A stretch of DNA of 64,000 nt. Origin: Candidatus Uabimicrobium amorphum (GTDB lineage Bacteria; Planctomycetota; Uabimicrobiia; Uabimicrobiales; Uabimicrobiaceae). Location: NCBI RefSeq assembly GCF_009002475.1, contig NZ_AP019860.1, forward strand, positions 62,001 through 126,000. The letters run 5' to 3'. Both the position numbers and the translations under genes were made by a program. The notes under the pieces were generated by a model. It was not told the origin of the DNA. It searched no databases and saw only the letters and a program-made list of their open reading frames with translations. Below, piece after piece: positions 9,095 through 19,122 of the stretch (positions within the stretch are counted from its first letter, which is position 1; each line of letters starts with the position of its first letter).

Positions 9095-9588
9095 TGAGAA
9101 ATATATATGTTTTATTAGTTTTTTGCATCGTTTTTTGCAGTTGTTTGAATAGGGACAATTTACCGCCATATCAAACAAATATCACCAAAAACAAAAGTGG
9201 GTCCTCCATGTTGAAGGCAGAAAAAAACAAGATGGTGACGGTAACAAAAAACTTAAAAGAAACATCTTCAGATGTAAAAGATTTGTATGACGAAATGCTT
9301 ACGGCCTACAGTAAGTGTTTGGATGAGTTGAAACTATGTTGTGAGCGGGACGACATCAAGAGACCTGCTTACCAGGAAGCACTTACGGAACTTGAAGGTA
9401 AGTATCTTCAGTTTTTTGCTTACGCAAAAGAAAATGCAAGAGATAACAAACTATCGGAAGATATATACCCTGTAGAAATTGCGATGAAACGCATCTATAA
9501 TCGTTATCGTCGTGGAGACCAAAAAATCAAAACCCAGGCAATTGCCGCTATTGATAATTGTAAACTACCTTCATTTGACAAACTGTAA
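9094..9588 (+). CDS. Small lipoprotein, unknown function
   Basis: This 164-residue protein begins with a lipoprotein signal (MRNIYVLLVFCIVFCSC) whose conserved Cys at about 17 should be lipidated. The rest is polar and mostly helical, with a possible coiled-coil stretch (MLKAEKNKMVTVTKNLKETS) and no domain I recognise. ATG 9094 overlaps the STAS stop by one base (TGATG), with AGGAA about 8 nt upstream. GTG 9091 is a possible but poorer start. Its own stop overlaps the waaA start by one base, so the three genes are translationally coupled. A role at the cell envelope is inferred from the lipobox and the waaA neighbour. Confidence 0.7.
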   Translation: MRNIYVLLVFCIVFCSCLNRDNLPPYQTNITKNKSGSSMLKAEKNKMVTVTKNLKETSSDVKDLYDEMLTAYSKCLDELKLCCERDDIKRPAYQEALTELEGKYLQFFAYAKENARDNKLSEDIYPVEIAMKRIYNRYRRGDQKIKTQAIAAIDNCKLPSFDKL

Positions 9589-10889
9589 TGATTTCAAGAC
9601 TTTTTCGTTTGTTGTATAACATTTTCTTTTGTATAGCAGTACCCTTTTTACTACTGTTTTCTATCGCGTTTTTGTTATGGCGCATAGTGTTTCACCCAAA
9701 AGATTATTCTATAAAAAAAGATGTGTTGTCTACAATAAAACGACTTCGCGATCGTTTGGCTCTGTACCAAAAAATTAAAGAACAAAAGCCTGTTATTTGG
9801 TATCACGGATCTTCTTTGGGAGAAGTATTATCTCTTATTCCTTTGATGAAAGAGTTCAAAAAACACTATGATCATGTACAGGTTTTAACAGTAAATACTG
9901 TGCGAGGCGAAGCAATTGCGTTGCAAAAGAAAGCAGCCGATTATTTGTTTTTTTTCCCTTACGACGCATTCTTCGCCACGCAAAAAGCAATGCGCAAAAT
10001 TTCTCCCAAAATTATCGTCATTTTAGAAACGGAAATTTGGCCTGATTTTTTCTGGCAAGCAGCTAAAAATCACCAACCGATTATCATTGTTTCTGGACGA
10101 ATATCCGAAAAATCATTTCCAAAATATTACTTGGCGCGTTTTTTTTTCCATTATGTATTGCAGAAAAATTATTGTTTAATGCGTAGTGAAGACGATGCAA
10201 AACGTATGAAACTTATAGGTGCTAATCCGCAAAATATCAAAGTGTTTGGTGACATAAAATACGATGGGTTACAAACAGATTTAAGCGAGGCCGATAAAAA
10301 AACGTTAAGTGATTTCCCACAAAAAAAGAGGGTTATTGTTGCAGGAAGTACGCACAGTGGCGAAGAAGAAATTTTGTGTCGCGTATTTAAAAAACTACAA
10401 CAGGATTTCCAAGATCTCTGTCTAATTTTAGTACCGCGTCACTTAGAACGACTAGAAGAAGTACAGAAAACAGTATCGAGTTACGGTTTGGATTTTTGCT
10501 TGCGCTCGCAACTTCCACAGCAGCAAAGTGTTATTATTGGCGATACGTATGGTGAATTACGCAAGATGTATTACATCTCAGAAGTGGTATTTGTTGGTGG
10601 AAGTTTAGTTCCGATTGGTGGCCACAATGTTATGGAAGCGGCCTGTTTTGCGAAGCCCGTCATTAGCGGAAAGTATGTTTCTAACTTTCGTAGACATGTG
10701 CAAAGTCTGAAGAGTTGTCATGGAATCCGTATTGTCGAAAACGAAACTGCTTTGTATGAAGCCATCATTTCTTTATTACACGATGCGGATGAAGCAAAAG
10801 CAATGGGAAAAAGGGGTCAAAAGGTTGTATTGGAAAATCAAGGAGCCATAAAACAGTGTGTTGACTTCTTGATTCCATTGGCAAAATAG
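9588..10889 (+). CDS. waaA: 3-deoxy-D-manno-octulosonic acid (Kdo) transferase
   Basis: WaaA (KdtA) transfers Kdo from CMP-Kdo to the lipid A precursor at the inner membrane, so the cell should make lipid A or a relative. The protein (433 residues) has an N-terminal membrane anchor (about residues 12-32), the acceptor-side motif WYHGSSLGEV with the catalytic-base Glu79, and ETEIWPDFF. The C-terminal GT-B half carries AGSTHSGEEE, LVPRHLERL and the donor-site motif GGSLVPIGGHNVMEAA. All family hallmarks are present and the length is usual (about 425). The start overlaps the upstream lipoprotein stop (TAATG). Confidence 0.93.
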   Translation: MISRLFRLLYNIFFCIAVPFLLLFSIAFLLWRIVFHPKDYSIKKDVLSTIKRLRDRLALYQKIKEQKPVIWYHGSSLGEVLSLIPLMKEFKKHYDHVQVLTVNTVRGEAIALQKKAADYLFFFPYDAFFATQKAMRKISPKIIVILETEIWPDFFWQAAKNHQPIIIVSGRISEKSFPKYYLARFFFHYVLQKNYCLMRSEDDAKRMKLIGANPQNIKVFGDIKYDGLQTDLSEADKKTLSDFPQKKRVIVAGSTHSGEEEILCRVFKKLQQDFQDLCLILVPRHLERLEEVQKTVSSYGLDFCLRSQLPQQQSVIIGDTYGELRKMYYISEVVFVGGSLVPIGGHNVMEAACFAKPVISGKYVSNFRRHVQSLKSCHGIRIVENETALYEAIISLLHDADEAKAMGKRGQKVVLENQGAIKQCVDFLIPLAK

Positions 10890-10900
10890 AAATAAGTGAT

Positions 10901-12160
10901 ATGGATGACTTAACATTAGCGACTGAAATTGTGTCACGCTTACAACAAAAGCAGTTTATTGCTTACCTATGTGGTGGATGTGTTCGCGATCAACTATTGC
11001 AGCGCAAGCCTAAAGATTATGATATTGTTACCAGCGCGCGGCCAGAGGAAATCAAAAAGATTTTTCATGTGGCTGTAGAAGTTGGAATGAAGTTTGGCAT
11101 CGTATGCGTTAAGTTTAAAGGGCAAATTTTTGAGGTGGCCACCTTTCGCAAAGATGGTGACTATATCGATGGACGAAGACCCGAAAATATAGAATTTTCT
11201 GACGAAATACAGGACGCCAAGCGCCGTGACTTTACTATTAACGGATTATTTTTTGATCCTGTCGCCGAGAAAGTCATTGACCACATTGACGGACAAAAAG
11301 ATTTACAGCGGAAGATTGTTCGTACAATAGGTGACCCTTATGAACGTTTTGGCGAAGATCATTTGCGTTTAATGAGGGCCATTCGTTTTGCTACACAGTT
11401 AGATTTTGCTCTGTGTGACACAACATGGGATGCCGTTGACACCATGTCAAAGTCAATTGAAACAGTTGCGAAAGAAAGAGTTCGCGAGGAATTTGTTAAG
11501 ATGTTGATGGGGCAAGACCCAGAGAGGGCCATTGTTTTACTCAAAGAAAGTGGCATGCTCAATGTACTTTTCCCCCATTTGTTAAAAGACGGAGTGGTAT
11601 TTGATAAAACACGGCAAATGTTAAGAAAATTTCGTCCCTTTACCGACGAAACATTTGCATTGTGTTCATTTCTGTTTTTTTCTTTTAAAGAAGATAATCA
11701 ACAAGTCGTCCAATTTTGTGAGAAATTACGATTTGCAAATAAGACTCACAATCAGGTGATGGCAATTCTCGAAAACGGTGAACGTTGCTTTCATTTATTG
11801 GATTTGAATGTTGCCTCTTTGAAACGTTTTTTAAGACAATCAAACATCGCAGATGTTTTGAATTTACACTGTGCAGACTGTGATATAAACGAATTGAGTA
11901 AGAAAAACTATGAATTTGCACAGCAAAGTTTGCAAAAGTTTGGTGACAAATTGTTTCCAGCTAAGGTAATAAATGGATATGATTTGAAAGAAATGGGGGT
12001 GCCTCCTGGCCCTTTATACAAAAAAATATTATATGATGTTGAAGATCAGCAGCTTTTAGGTAACATAAATAGTTATGAGCAAGCTATTCATTATGTTCGC
12101 GACAAATGGTTACAAAGGGAAAGGATTGAGATTGAAAAATTCGAAGAAGAAAAAATCTGA
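10901..12160 (+). CDS. CCA tRNA nucleotidyltransferase / poly(A) polymerase family protein
   Basis: This is a class II nucleotidyltransferase of the CCA-adding/poly(A) polymerase family. The N-terminal head domain has GGCVRDQLLQRKPKDYDI with the metal-binding Asp39 and Asp41, then RRDFTINGLFFD and the neck motif EDHLRLMRAIRFATQL. The C-terminal body is helical. At 419 residues it has the size of bacterial CCA enzymes; CCA addition, A-only addition and poly(A) polymerase activity cannot be separated reliably by eye. It follows waaA by 11 nt. Its 3' end overlaps the likely TTG start of the next gene. Confidence 0.85.
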   Translation: MDDLTLATEIVSRLQQKQFIAYLCGGCVRDQLLQRKPKDYDIVTSARPEEIKKIFHVAVEVGMKFGIVCVKFKGQIFEVATFRKDGDYIDGRRPENIEFSDEIQDAKRRDFTINGLFFDPVAEKVIDHIDGQKDLQRKIVRTIGDPYERFGEDHLRLMRAIRFATQLDFALCDTTWDAVDTMSKSIETVAKERVREEFVKMLMGQDPERAIVLLKESGMLNVLFPHLLKDGVVFDKTRQMLRKFRPFTDETFALCSFLFFSFKEDNQQVVQFCEKLRFANKTHNQVMAILENGERCFHLLDLNVASLKRFLRQSNIADVLNLHCADCDINELSKKNYEFAQQSLQKFGDKLFPAKVINGYDLKEMGVPPGPLYKKILYDVEDQQLLGNINSYEQAIHYVRDKWLQRERIEIEKFEEEKI

Positions 12161-14504
12161 ATTGGTGAGACTTTTGTGTTGGTCTTGCGGTAAGCGTGTG
12201 AAGGTGCCTATTAAGTTTGCTGGAAAAACAGGGACTTGTCCAAAGTGTAAAGCAAAAATTCAAATTCCGTCGCTGAAGACAATAAAGTCGACAATAAAAG
12301 AATTAGAATCGCAACAACAGAAAGAAACACAACAAGCCCTTGACAACATAGATTTTCCGAGTTTACCATCTCTAAAGACAATTGTTCTAGAGGACACAGA
12401 TCCACAATCACCTGGCGGAAAGCAATCCTCTTTTTCCGTTAAGCCTCCTGCCGGCGCTGAAGGAACAGCTGAAATGCTTATGAATTCAGGGTCTTCGGAA
12501 ATGTCCGACTTTGATATATCGGGAGATTTTTCGGATAATCTATCGGGGGAAGATATTGAAGCCCCTGCGTTTGAAGATTTGGGGAAAGTTGCCGTCCCAC
12601 CAACGCGTAATGTCACGCCAGACGATCAATTTATTACAAGTGCCGATGAACAATTTTATAATGAATTGGCGAGTAATTCAGGTGTAGAAAAAACAGAAAC
12701 TTGGGCGGAATCACAAGATATTAAAGCGGTAGACACCAACTCTGATATTTTTCATACGCCAAGTAGCTATGACTCGGGAGAAGACATTTCTATTGGTGAT
12801 GAGCAAGATGCATTTGATCAATCCAGTTTTGCCGCAGAACCGCTCGATAATGATTTCATTTTTGGCGACAACGATGATCCGCTTGCTCTTGACAACGATT
12901 TAGACGAAGGGCTAAATGCCGACTTTGCCGAAGCTGACGATATGAATGCCGATTTTGCGGCACCTGTAGAGGCTGGTGCCATCGAAGATAACGATGCATT
13001 TTCTTTCGACGCGCAACCTCTGGATGGCGGAGGGGAAGACTTTGTTCCTGCAGATGACCTTGTTGCGGCGGAGGAGTTCGTTCCAGCGGATGCGGTAGTG
13101 CCGGAAGCTGTTCCAGAGGCAGTGGTACCAGAGGCGGTGGTTCCCGAAGCAATACCGGAGGCAGTTGTGCCCGAAGCGGTAGTGCCAGAAGCCTTTCCAG
13201 AAGAAGCTCTTACCGCAGACACGCTCGAAGACGATGGCGAAGACTTTGATGTAGAAAGTGTCACCGGTATTGAAGAAGTCGATATTGATGATGTTGAAGA
13301 GATAGAGGATGATTTAGAAGAGGATATATCTTCCGTGGAAGATGCCATCGACGAAGCATCACTTGGGGAAGACTTCCAAATAGAAGGCTCTGAGGTTGTA
13401 CAAGACGATGATGGCGTGGCAGACGCTGTTTTTATTAACGAAGGTGAAAAGAGCGAAGTAGAACTATCCGACGAAGGTTTTGCGATTGATTACACACGTA
13501 TTGCCGAAGAAGAAAACTTTATGGGTAGCAATGCGGATGTCCAGGCTGGCTGGCAGTTTTTTCAACAGAAAAAGTGGGAACATGCGTTGTATCACTATTC
13601 AAAAGCGATTGTCGAAAATAACGATGCAGCTAGCGCTTACTACGCACGTGCATTACTACATGCCTGTGAACAAAATTGGCAAAAATCTTTAACGGACATT
13701 CGCGAGGCAAAAAAATTAGGTTATCACAAAGCAGATGTCGAAAACCGTTACAACCAAATCGTTTTTCATAAAGCAAAAGAATACTGGGAAAAGGGAGCTT
13801 TCGCAAGGGCTTTGAAAGTTTTAGATTTGATGGAAACAAAAGCATCACAAATTCTAAAAGGTAAAGTTTACTGGAAACGAGCACAGTTTTTGATGGAAAA
13901 AGGTGCAGACAAGCAAGTTCTCAGCGACTTAGACGATGCCATATTCAACAACTATGTAAAGCCCGAGTTGTTTGTAATGCGCGGGCGTATTTATTTCTCT
14001 CTAAGCGACTATGAGTCAGCAGTATACGATTTCACGGCAGCGATTAATCGCGGTGAGAAAAATGCTTGTGTGTTGCGCGCACGCAGCGAAGCATACTACT
14101 ATTTGAAAAAATATGATGATGCCCTGCAAGATGTTTCCGATGCGATTGTGTTGGATTCCGAAAATGCTTCTCTCCATAACCTCAAAGGTTTATTACTTAC
14201 ACAAAAAGGAGACTTTCCTGCCTCTGAACAAGCCTTTGAAGAATCGGTTGCTTTAGATCCAAACAACAGTAATTTTTATTTCAATCGCGGTTTGGCCTAT
14301 ATAATTCAAAAAAGATATGATCGAGCCATCGATGACTTTACGAAAGTAATTCAGTTTTCTGAAGACAAAGTGGCTTATTTTAAGCGCGCTATTTGCTACC
14401 AAGAAAAACCCAATCCCAATTTAATTCAAGCACGCGAAGATTTTAAAACAGCGGATAATATGGGCGTTGATTCTATGTATCGTACAGATCTATTTCGAAA
14501 GTAA
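12132..14504 (+). CDS. Zinc-ribbon TPR protein with long acidic linker
   Basis: No named family is recognised. Residues about 17-40 form a zinc ribbon (CWSC...CPKC) like those at the N-termini of other planctomycete regulators. Residues about 60-465 are disordered and strongly acidic, with a short repeat of VVPEA/AVPEA units near 320-355. Residues about 467-790 hold around nine TPRs (for example ASEQAFEESVALDPNNSNFY). There is no signal peptide, so it is probably a cytoplasmic scaffold. The frame is open back to 12075, but TTG 12132 has GGGAAAGGA 6 nt upstream and is preferred; GTG 12165 is an alternative. The gene directly precedes the sugar transporter. Confidence 0.75.
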   Translation: MKNSKKKKSELVRLLCWSCGKRVKVPIKFAGKTGTCPKCKAKIQIPSLKTIKSTIKELESQQQKETQQALDNIDFPSLPSLKTIVLEDTDPQSPGGKQSSFSVKPPAGAEGTAEMLMNSGSSEMSDFDISGDFSDNLSGEDIEAPAFEDLGKVAVPPTRNVTPDDQFITSADEQFYNELASNSGVEKTETWAESQDIKAVDTNSDIFHTPSSYDSGEDISIGDEQDAFDQSSFAAEPLDNDFIFGDNDDPLALDNDLDEGLNADFAEADDMNADFAAPVEAGAIEDNDAFSFDAQPLDGGGEDFVPADDLVAAEEFVPADAVVPEAVPEAVVPEAVVPEAIPEAVVPEAVVPEAFPEEALTADTLEDDGEDFDVESVTGIEEVDIDDVEEIEDDLEEDISSVEDAIDEASLGEDFQIEGSEVVQDDDGVADAVFINEGEKSEVELSDEGFAIDYTRIAEEENFMGSNADVQAGWQFFQQKKWEHALYHYSKAIVENNDAASAYYARALLHACEQNWQKSLTDIREAKKLGYHKADVENRYNQIVFHKAKEYWEKGAFARALKVLDLMETKASQILKGKVYWKRAQFLMEKGADKQVLSDLDDAIFNNYVKPELFVMRGRIYFSLSDYESAVYDFTAAINRGEKNACVLRARSEAYYYLKKYDDALQDVSDAIVLDSENASLHNLKGLLLTQKGDFPASEQAFEESVALDPNNSNFYFNRGLAYIIQKRYDRAIDDFTKVIQFSEDKVAYFKRAICYQEKPNPNLIQAREDFKTADNMGVDSMYRTDLFRK

Positions 14505-14509
14505 ATTAG

Positions 14510-15433
14510 ATGAATGATAATCGTTTCGTGGAAAATATAAAGGCGTATGCCTTTTTGTTCCCATTTCTTTTGGTATTCCTGGTATTTTTGGGATACCCTA
14601 TCTTGTACTCTTTATGGTTGAGTGTGCACGAAGTACCAGCGTATAGCGACTGGTACAATGTGATTGGTGATATGGAATATGTGGGAGGAAAGCACTACTT
14701 TGGCTTGTTGCAAGACAAAGAGTTTGCTTGGACTTTAATTCTCACCGTGTATTACGGTATTCTTACAATTCCAACGACAATTGCCTTGTCGTTGTTTTTA
14801 GCCATTTTATTGCAAAAAAGCTTTTTTGGACGTACATTTTTTCGTAGTGCATACTTTCTGCCAAACGTTTTAGATCTACTCGTTATAGGGGTCATCTGGA
14901 TTTTGCTGTATCGACCTGAAACAGGGTTACTCAATATATTGTTTCACGAAATAGGATTGCTACCGGAAAAATTTGAGTTTTTGACAAATCCTTATAGCTG
15001 TTTACCTTCTATTGCGGTGGCCATGGTGTTTAAGGGGGCTGGTTTTGGAATGATCTTGTTTCTAACGGCGATTAACAATATCCCCAAATCAACATACGAA
15101 GCTGCCGAGATTGATGGTGCCAATGAATGGCATAAACTATGGTATATCACTCTGCCACTGGTTAGGCCCATCGTACTGTTTATGACAATTACCGGTACCA
15201 TTGCTTGTCTAACAGCCTTTACAGAAGTTTATGCAATGACAACAAACTCTGGAGGTCCACCGGTAACTTTCTTTGGAGAAACCTTCAAGGCGGCAAATCT
15301 TTCGGGATATTATCTATACCGCGGTTTTATTGATGGATTTTATGGGAAGGCAGCGGCTGTTTCTTTTGTTCTTTTAGCTATTGCCCTGGTTATTTCTTTT
15401 GCCAATATGAAAATCTTAAACAAGCAAGACTAA
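14510..15433 (+). CDS. Sugar ABC transporter permease, MalF/UgpA type
   Basis: This is an inner-membrane permease subunit of a CUT1-type carbohydrate importer. The 307-residue protein has six hydrophobic segments and the cytoplasmic EAA loop [21 protein letters not shown], which contacts the ATPase. It begins 5 nt after the TPR gene and ends 4 nt before its partner permease. No ATPase gene lies in the operon, so a shared ATPase encoded elsewhere (as with MsmK or UgpC-like proteins) is inferred. The substrate cannot be read from the sequence. Confidence 0.9.
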
Positions 15434-15437
15434 AAAT

Positions 15438-16799
15438 ATGAAAATTATAAAAAAAATAGCGATCTATTTTGTACTTCTCGCAGGATCTATATTAGTATTG
15501 TTACCGTTTTTCTGGATGATTTTAACGGCATTTAAACAACCTGACGAAGCTTTGAAGTACAACTTTATTCCCGACCAAAACTTTTTGGGTGCGTGGAAAG
15601 AAATACCTACAAAACAAGATACCCGTGAGTTTGTATTACAGTTTGACCCACAACTGTACAAAGATATCGCGGAAATAAATCGTGTAAAAGTGATTGGTGA
15701 CTTCAATGAGTGGAGTGAGGAGAAAGACGTTTTATTTCGCGATCGCGACTTGTGGTTGATTGCTTTAACTAATTTACAGAAGAATAAAAAATATTACTAC
15801 CAATTTGTGGTGAACGGTTCAGTAAGAGTTCCCGATTATTCGCATGAAAACCGCGAAGGGGATAAATCGTTTTTTATTGTTAGTGATACACAAAAATCAA
15901 ATACAAAACTCGAAGATGTTAGCTTTGTTAAAGACAACACCTTTTTTGTGCGTTTATTGCAACGTCAACAAAGATCTCCGGTGGTGGAGTTGGGTAACAA
16001 CCGTAAAATAACGCTTACCAAAGAGGGTGAGTACTTTGTTGCCGAAGTCCCCGTTGCAGAGTGTTTTGGAAAGTACCGCTTTATTCAACAAAAACAGTGG
16101 AAAGAGGCAGTGAATGACCTGTACACTTTTGCCAACTTTGTGAAGGTGCTATACAACAAAGACTTTCCTTTTGCGTTGTTTTTCTTTAACTCATTTGTCG
16201 TTGCAACCTTAACAGCTCTTGTTACCGTAATCATTTGTACGATGGCAGGTTACGCATTTTCCAAAAAAGACTTTTGGCTTAAGGACCAGATATTCTTTTT
16301 GCTACTCAGTTCCATGATGGTTCCTGGAATGATTTTTATGATTCCTCAATTTTTGTTGGTCAATGATTTGGGGTGGATTAACACGTATCAAGGTATGGTG
16401 ATTCCTCACTTGGCGAATGTATTCGGGTTGTTTTTGCTGAAGCAATATATTGACACAATACCCAACTCCTTATTTCAAGCCGCAAGATTAGACGGTGCGA
16501 ATGAGTGGCAAGTGTTTCGCATTATCATTGTTCCTCTGTGCACGCCCATTATGGCAACACTTTTTCTAATGACTTTTGTGGGGCAATGGTCAAACTTTTT
16601 GTGGCAACTCATTGTGAATACACCCGATTCGGTGTATCGTACCTTACCTGTTGGCTTGGCTCTATTTCGTGGTCAGTATGCTTCGGATTGGGGTCTTATG
16701 ATGGCAGGCGCATGTTTCTCCATCATTCCAATAGCGCTTTTATTTCTTTTTACACAGCGATATTTTGTGGCTGGTATGACGAGCGGAGCAGTAAAATGA
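15438..16799 (+). CDS. Sugar ABC transporter permease, MalG/UgpE type, with inserted CBM48-like domain
   Basis: The second permease of the importer has 453 residues where MalG-type proteins have about 280. The extra length lies between TM1 (about 7-27) and TM2 (from about 248), in the loop that faces the periplasm. Within it, residues about 70-150 ([13 protein letters not shown], then [24 protein letters not shown]) resemble the CBM48/AMPK glycogen-binding fold, and a second beta-rich stretch (about 180-235) follows. The C-terminal part is a normal permease with the EAA loop [22 protein letters not shown] substrate-docking role for the insertion is inference. Its TGA overlaps the next ATG (ATGA). 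Confidence 0.88.
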
Positions 16800-18208
16800 C
16801 AAGAAAATTATGCATTGTTTTGGTCTTGGTTTTATTGTGTGGTGCTTGCGATCGCGCCACACAAGAGCAGAGTGGCGGTATAGAACTCACCGTATGGGAA
16901 TGTTACAAATATGACGAGCACGAGCTATTTGTGGATCTTGTCTCGCGTTTTTGTGGTGATTACGAGAAAAAGCACGGAAAAAAAGTTAAGATAAATGTAA
17001 AACGCGTTCCATTTGACGATTTTGCGACCAATATCAAACTAATGGCATTACGTGGAAAAACACCTGATCTCGGCTGTTTTGACAGTTTAAAAGTTCTAGA
17101 GTTCGCCTATCATAAAATTCTGGTACCTTTGGATAAACTTTCTAATTTTAGCGAAAAGTCTATCGATAAGAAAAGAGAACAATATATAGCGGGGGCCTAC
17201 AATACGAATGTAATCCGTGTCGATGGCAAAGAAAACCTCTATGGACTGCCACTACAAATTACCTGTTTGAGTTTGTTTTGGAACCGGAAATTATTTCGCG
17301 AAAAACGTCAAGAGTTAGAGGCTGCCGGACTCGATTACAAGTCTGCGCCGAAAGATTGGGATAGTTTTGTACGTTATGCCAAGGTACTTACAGATTCCGA
17401 TAAGAAGCAATATGGTTTTGCCATGCGCAACTCATTGTGGTTTACCATTCCATTCTTTGCGGCATACAACACGCAGTATCTTGAATGGGACAAAGGACGG
17501 CAACGTTGTATTTTGGGTGATGAACGCTCTACCGCTGCTTTACAACTGAAGGCGGATTTATACGCGAAACACAAAATTGCTGCCGCCACTTGGGCAGGAC
17601 AAGATGATCCCGATGTGGGATTTCAAAATGAACAATATGCGATGATATTTATGGGACCGTGGAATGTGAGCAAGTATCGCAGTAGTGGTTTGGACTTTGG
17701 TATCAGTTTAATGCCGCGTTTGTCTCGTGAACAAGCCGTGGCAGCGAATATGATGAAAAAAGATGCCTCTGAGGAAGAATATCTCAAGGTTACCAGCCCC
17801 GCCACAAACATTGGTGGACAAAATATCGCCATGTTTAAAACATGCCAACACAAAGAAGTGGCCTATGATTTCATGAACTACATTACCTCTAGCGAAGTTC
17901 AGCTAGAGTGGTGCAAAAAGCTGAACCAATTATCTATCAATAAAGAAGCCACCAATACTTTGCGCAACGATAAAAATACGGATTATGACATCCGCGTTTT
18001 TATGGAGCAGGCTCTTTATTCCAATGCACCACCAAAATTACCGAGATATGGTTATCTTGAGTCTGATATTTTAAACCCTGAGATGGAATTGGTTTTTAAG
18101 GGGGCAAAGTTGGCCAAGCAAGCTTTGCAAGATGCCGCGAAAAAGATCAATGAGAAGATCATTAAACCATTCGAGAAACCTAAGAAAGATGATTTAGCAA
18201 AAAAGTAG
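16796..18208 (+). CDS. Sugar ABC transporter substrate-binding lipoprotein, MalE type
   Basis: This is an extracellular solute-binding protein of family 1, 470 residues. It starts with a lipoprotein signal ([18 protein letters not shown]; lipidated Cys at 18), followed by [15 protein letters not shown]. Typical features are [32 protein letters not shown] and [13 protein letters not shown]. The frame is open far upstream inside the permease gene, but ATG 16796 overlapping the permease TGA gives the lipobox in the right place. It captures the sugar in the periplasm for the two permeases encoded upstream. The last 45 residues are charged and lysine-rich. Confidence 0.92.
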
Positions 18209-18218
18209 AAAGCTTTTT

Positions 18219-18776
18219 ATGAAACAAAAAACATATGTGATTGTCGACTTTGAGGCCACGTGCACCCCTGACAACAAGATACCGCGCAATGAAATGGAAA
18301 TTATAGAATTTGGTGCGGTTGCCGTTGATTTTACATCTCTACAACCACTGGGGGAGTTTCAAAAATTTGTACAACCCGTACGCCATAATCTTTTAACCGA
18401 TTTTTGTCAGGAATTAACAAGTATTACCCAAAAAGACGTGGACAACGCCGAGCAGTTTCCAAAAGTTTTACCGCAGTTTGCTTCATGGCTTGCAAAGTTT
18501 CCGGGCCCCATTTTTTGTTCTTGGGGAGGTTACGACAAAAAACAGTTATTACAAGATTGCGCTTACCATAAAGTGGAATATCCTTTTGACAAAGAACACA
18601 TTAATCTAAAGAGAGAATTTTCAAAAAAACAGAATTTGAAAAAAAATTTCGGGATGAAAAGGGCTTTGGAAAAAGCGAAGTTACCTTTAGAAGGTACACA
18701 CCATCGTGGAATTGATGATGCACGCAATATGGTAAAATTAATGCCGTATATAGTAGGAGAATCCAGAGTTGGTTGA
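18219..18776 (+). CDS. DEDDh 3'-5' exonuclease, ERI1/KapD-like
   Basis: The 185-residue protein is a stand-alone RNase T/DEDDh exonuclease. Exo I is VDFEATC with Asp10 and Glu12. Exo II lies in the middle (FCSWGGYDKKQL). Exo III is HHRGIDDARN with the catalytic His and Asp. The DFEATC form and the EIIEFGAVAVD strand are typical of the ERI1/KapD branch, which degrades RNA 3' ends; a DNA substrate cannot be excluded. It starts 10 nt after the sugar-binding protein gene. It overlaps the next gene by 8 nt. Confidence 0.87.
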   Translation: MKQKTYVIVDFEATCTPDNKIPRNEMEIIEFGAVAVDFTSLQPLGEFQKFVQPVRHNLLTDFCQELTSITQKDVDNAEQFPKVLPQFASWLAKFPGPIFCSWGGYDKKQLLQDCAYHKVEYPFDKEHINLKREFSKKQNLKKNFGMKRALEKAKLPLEGTHHRGIDDARNMVKLMPYIVGESRVG

Positions 18777-19122
18777 AACGGTCACCATGTATCGTCCGAC
18801 AGGTAAAGCTGAGTGGAAATTAGTCGAGGAGAGTGAATGTACTAAGTGGCCTCCACGTCTTCCTGAACAGCCGATTTTCTACCCCGTAACCAATGAAAAG
18901 TACGCACGTGAAATTACCTGTAGGTGGAATGTTCCTGAGCTGGGTGTGGGCTATGTGACACGCTTTGCGGTAAAAAAAAGCTTTATGGACCAATATAAGA
19001 TCCACCAGGTGGGATCTGACTATCATACAGAGTGGTGGATACCTGCGGAAGATTTGGATGAATTCAACGCCCATATTGTGGGGAAAATTGAGTTGGTGGG
19101 GGAGTATCATGAGGAACTGTGA
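18769..19122 (+). CDS. Small protein of the group usually labelled ADP-ribosylation/crystallin J1
   Basis: This 117-residue protein contains a well-conserved block (MYRPTGKAEW, WPPRLPEQPIFYPVTNE, WNVPELGVGYVTRF, WWIPAEDLDEFNAHIVG). I recall these as typical of a small family that databases tend to name ADP-ribosylation/crystallin J1. That name is inherited; no activity is established and no ADP-ribosylhydrolase motifs are visible. The TTG start is supported by AGGAGA 8 nt upstream and overlaps the exonuclease end, so the two are translationally coupled. Confidence 0.7.
   Translation: MVETVTMYRPTGKAEWKLVEESECTKWPPRLPEQPIFYPVTNEKYAREITCRWNVPELGVGYVTRFAVKKSFMDQYKIHQVGSDYHTEWWIPAEDLDEFNAHIVGKIELVGEYHEEL

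Noticed and set aside
12818..13348. Minus-strand Ser/Thr-rich ORF of 176 codons
   Set aside because: It is antisense to the acidic linker of the zinc-ribbon TPR gene and has no start signal.
18219..18776. MrfB partner of the MrfA-like helicase
   Set aside because: It is a DEDDh exonuclease, but its DFEATC motif and short length fit the ERI1/KapD branch and it lies 10 kb away, so I do not assign that role.
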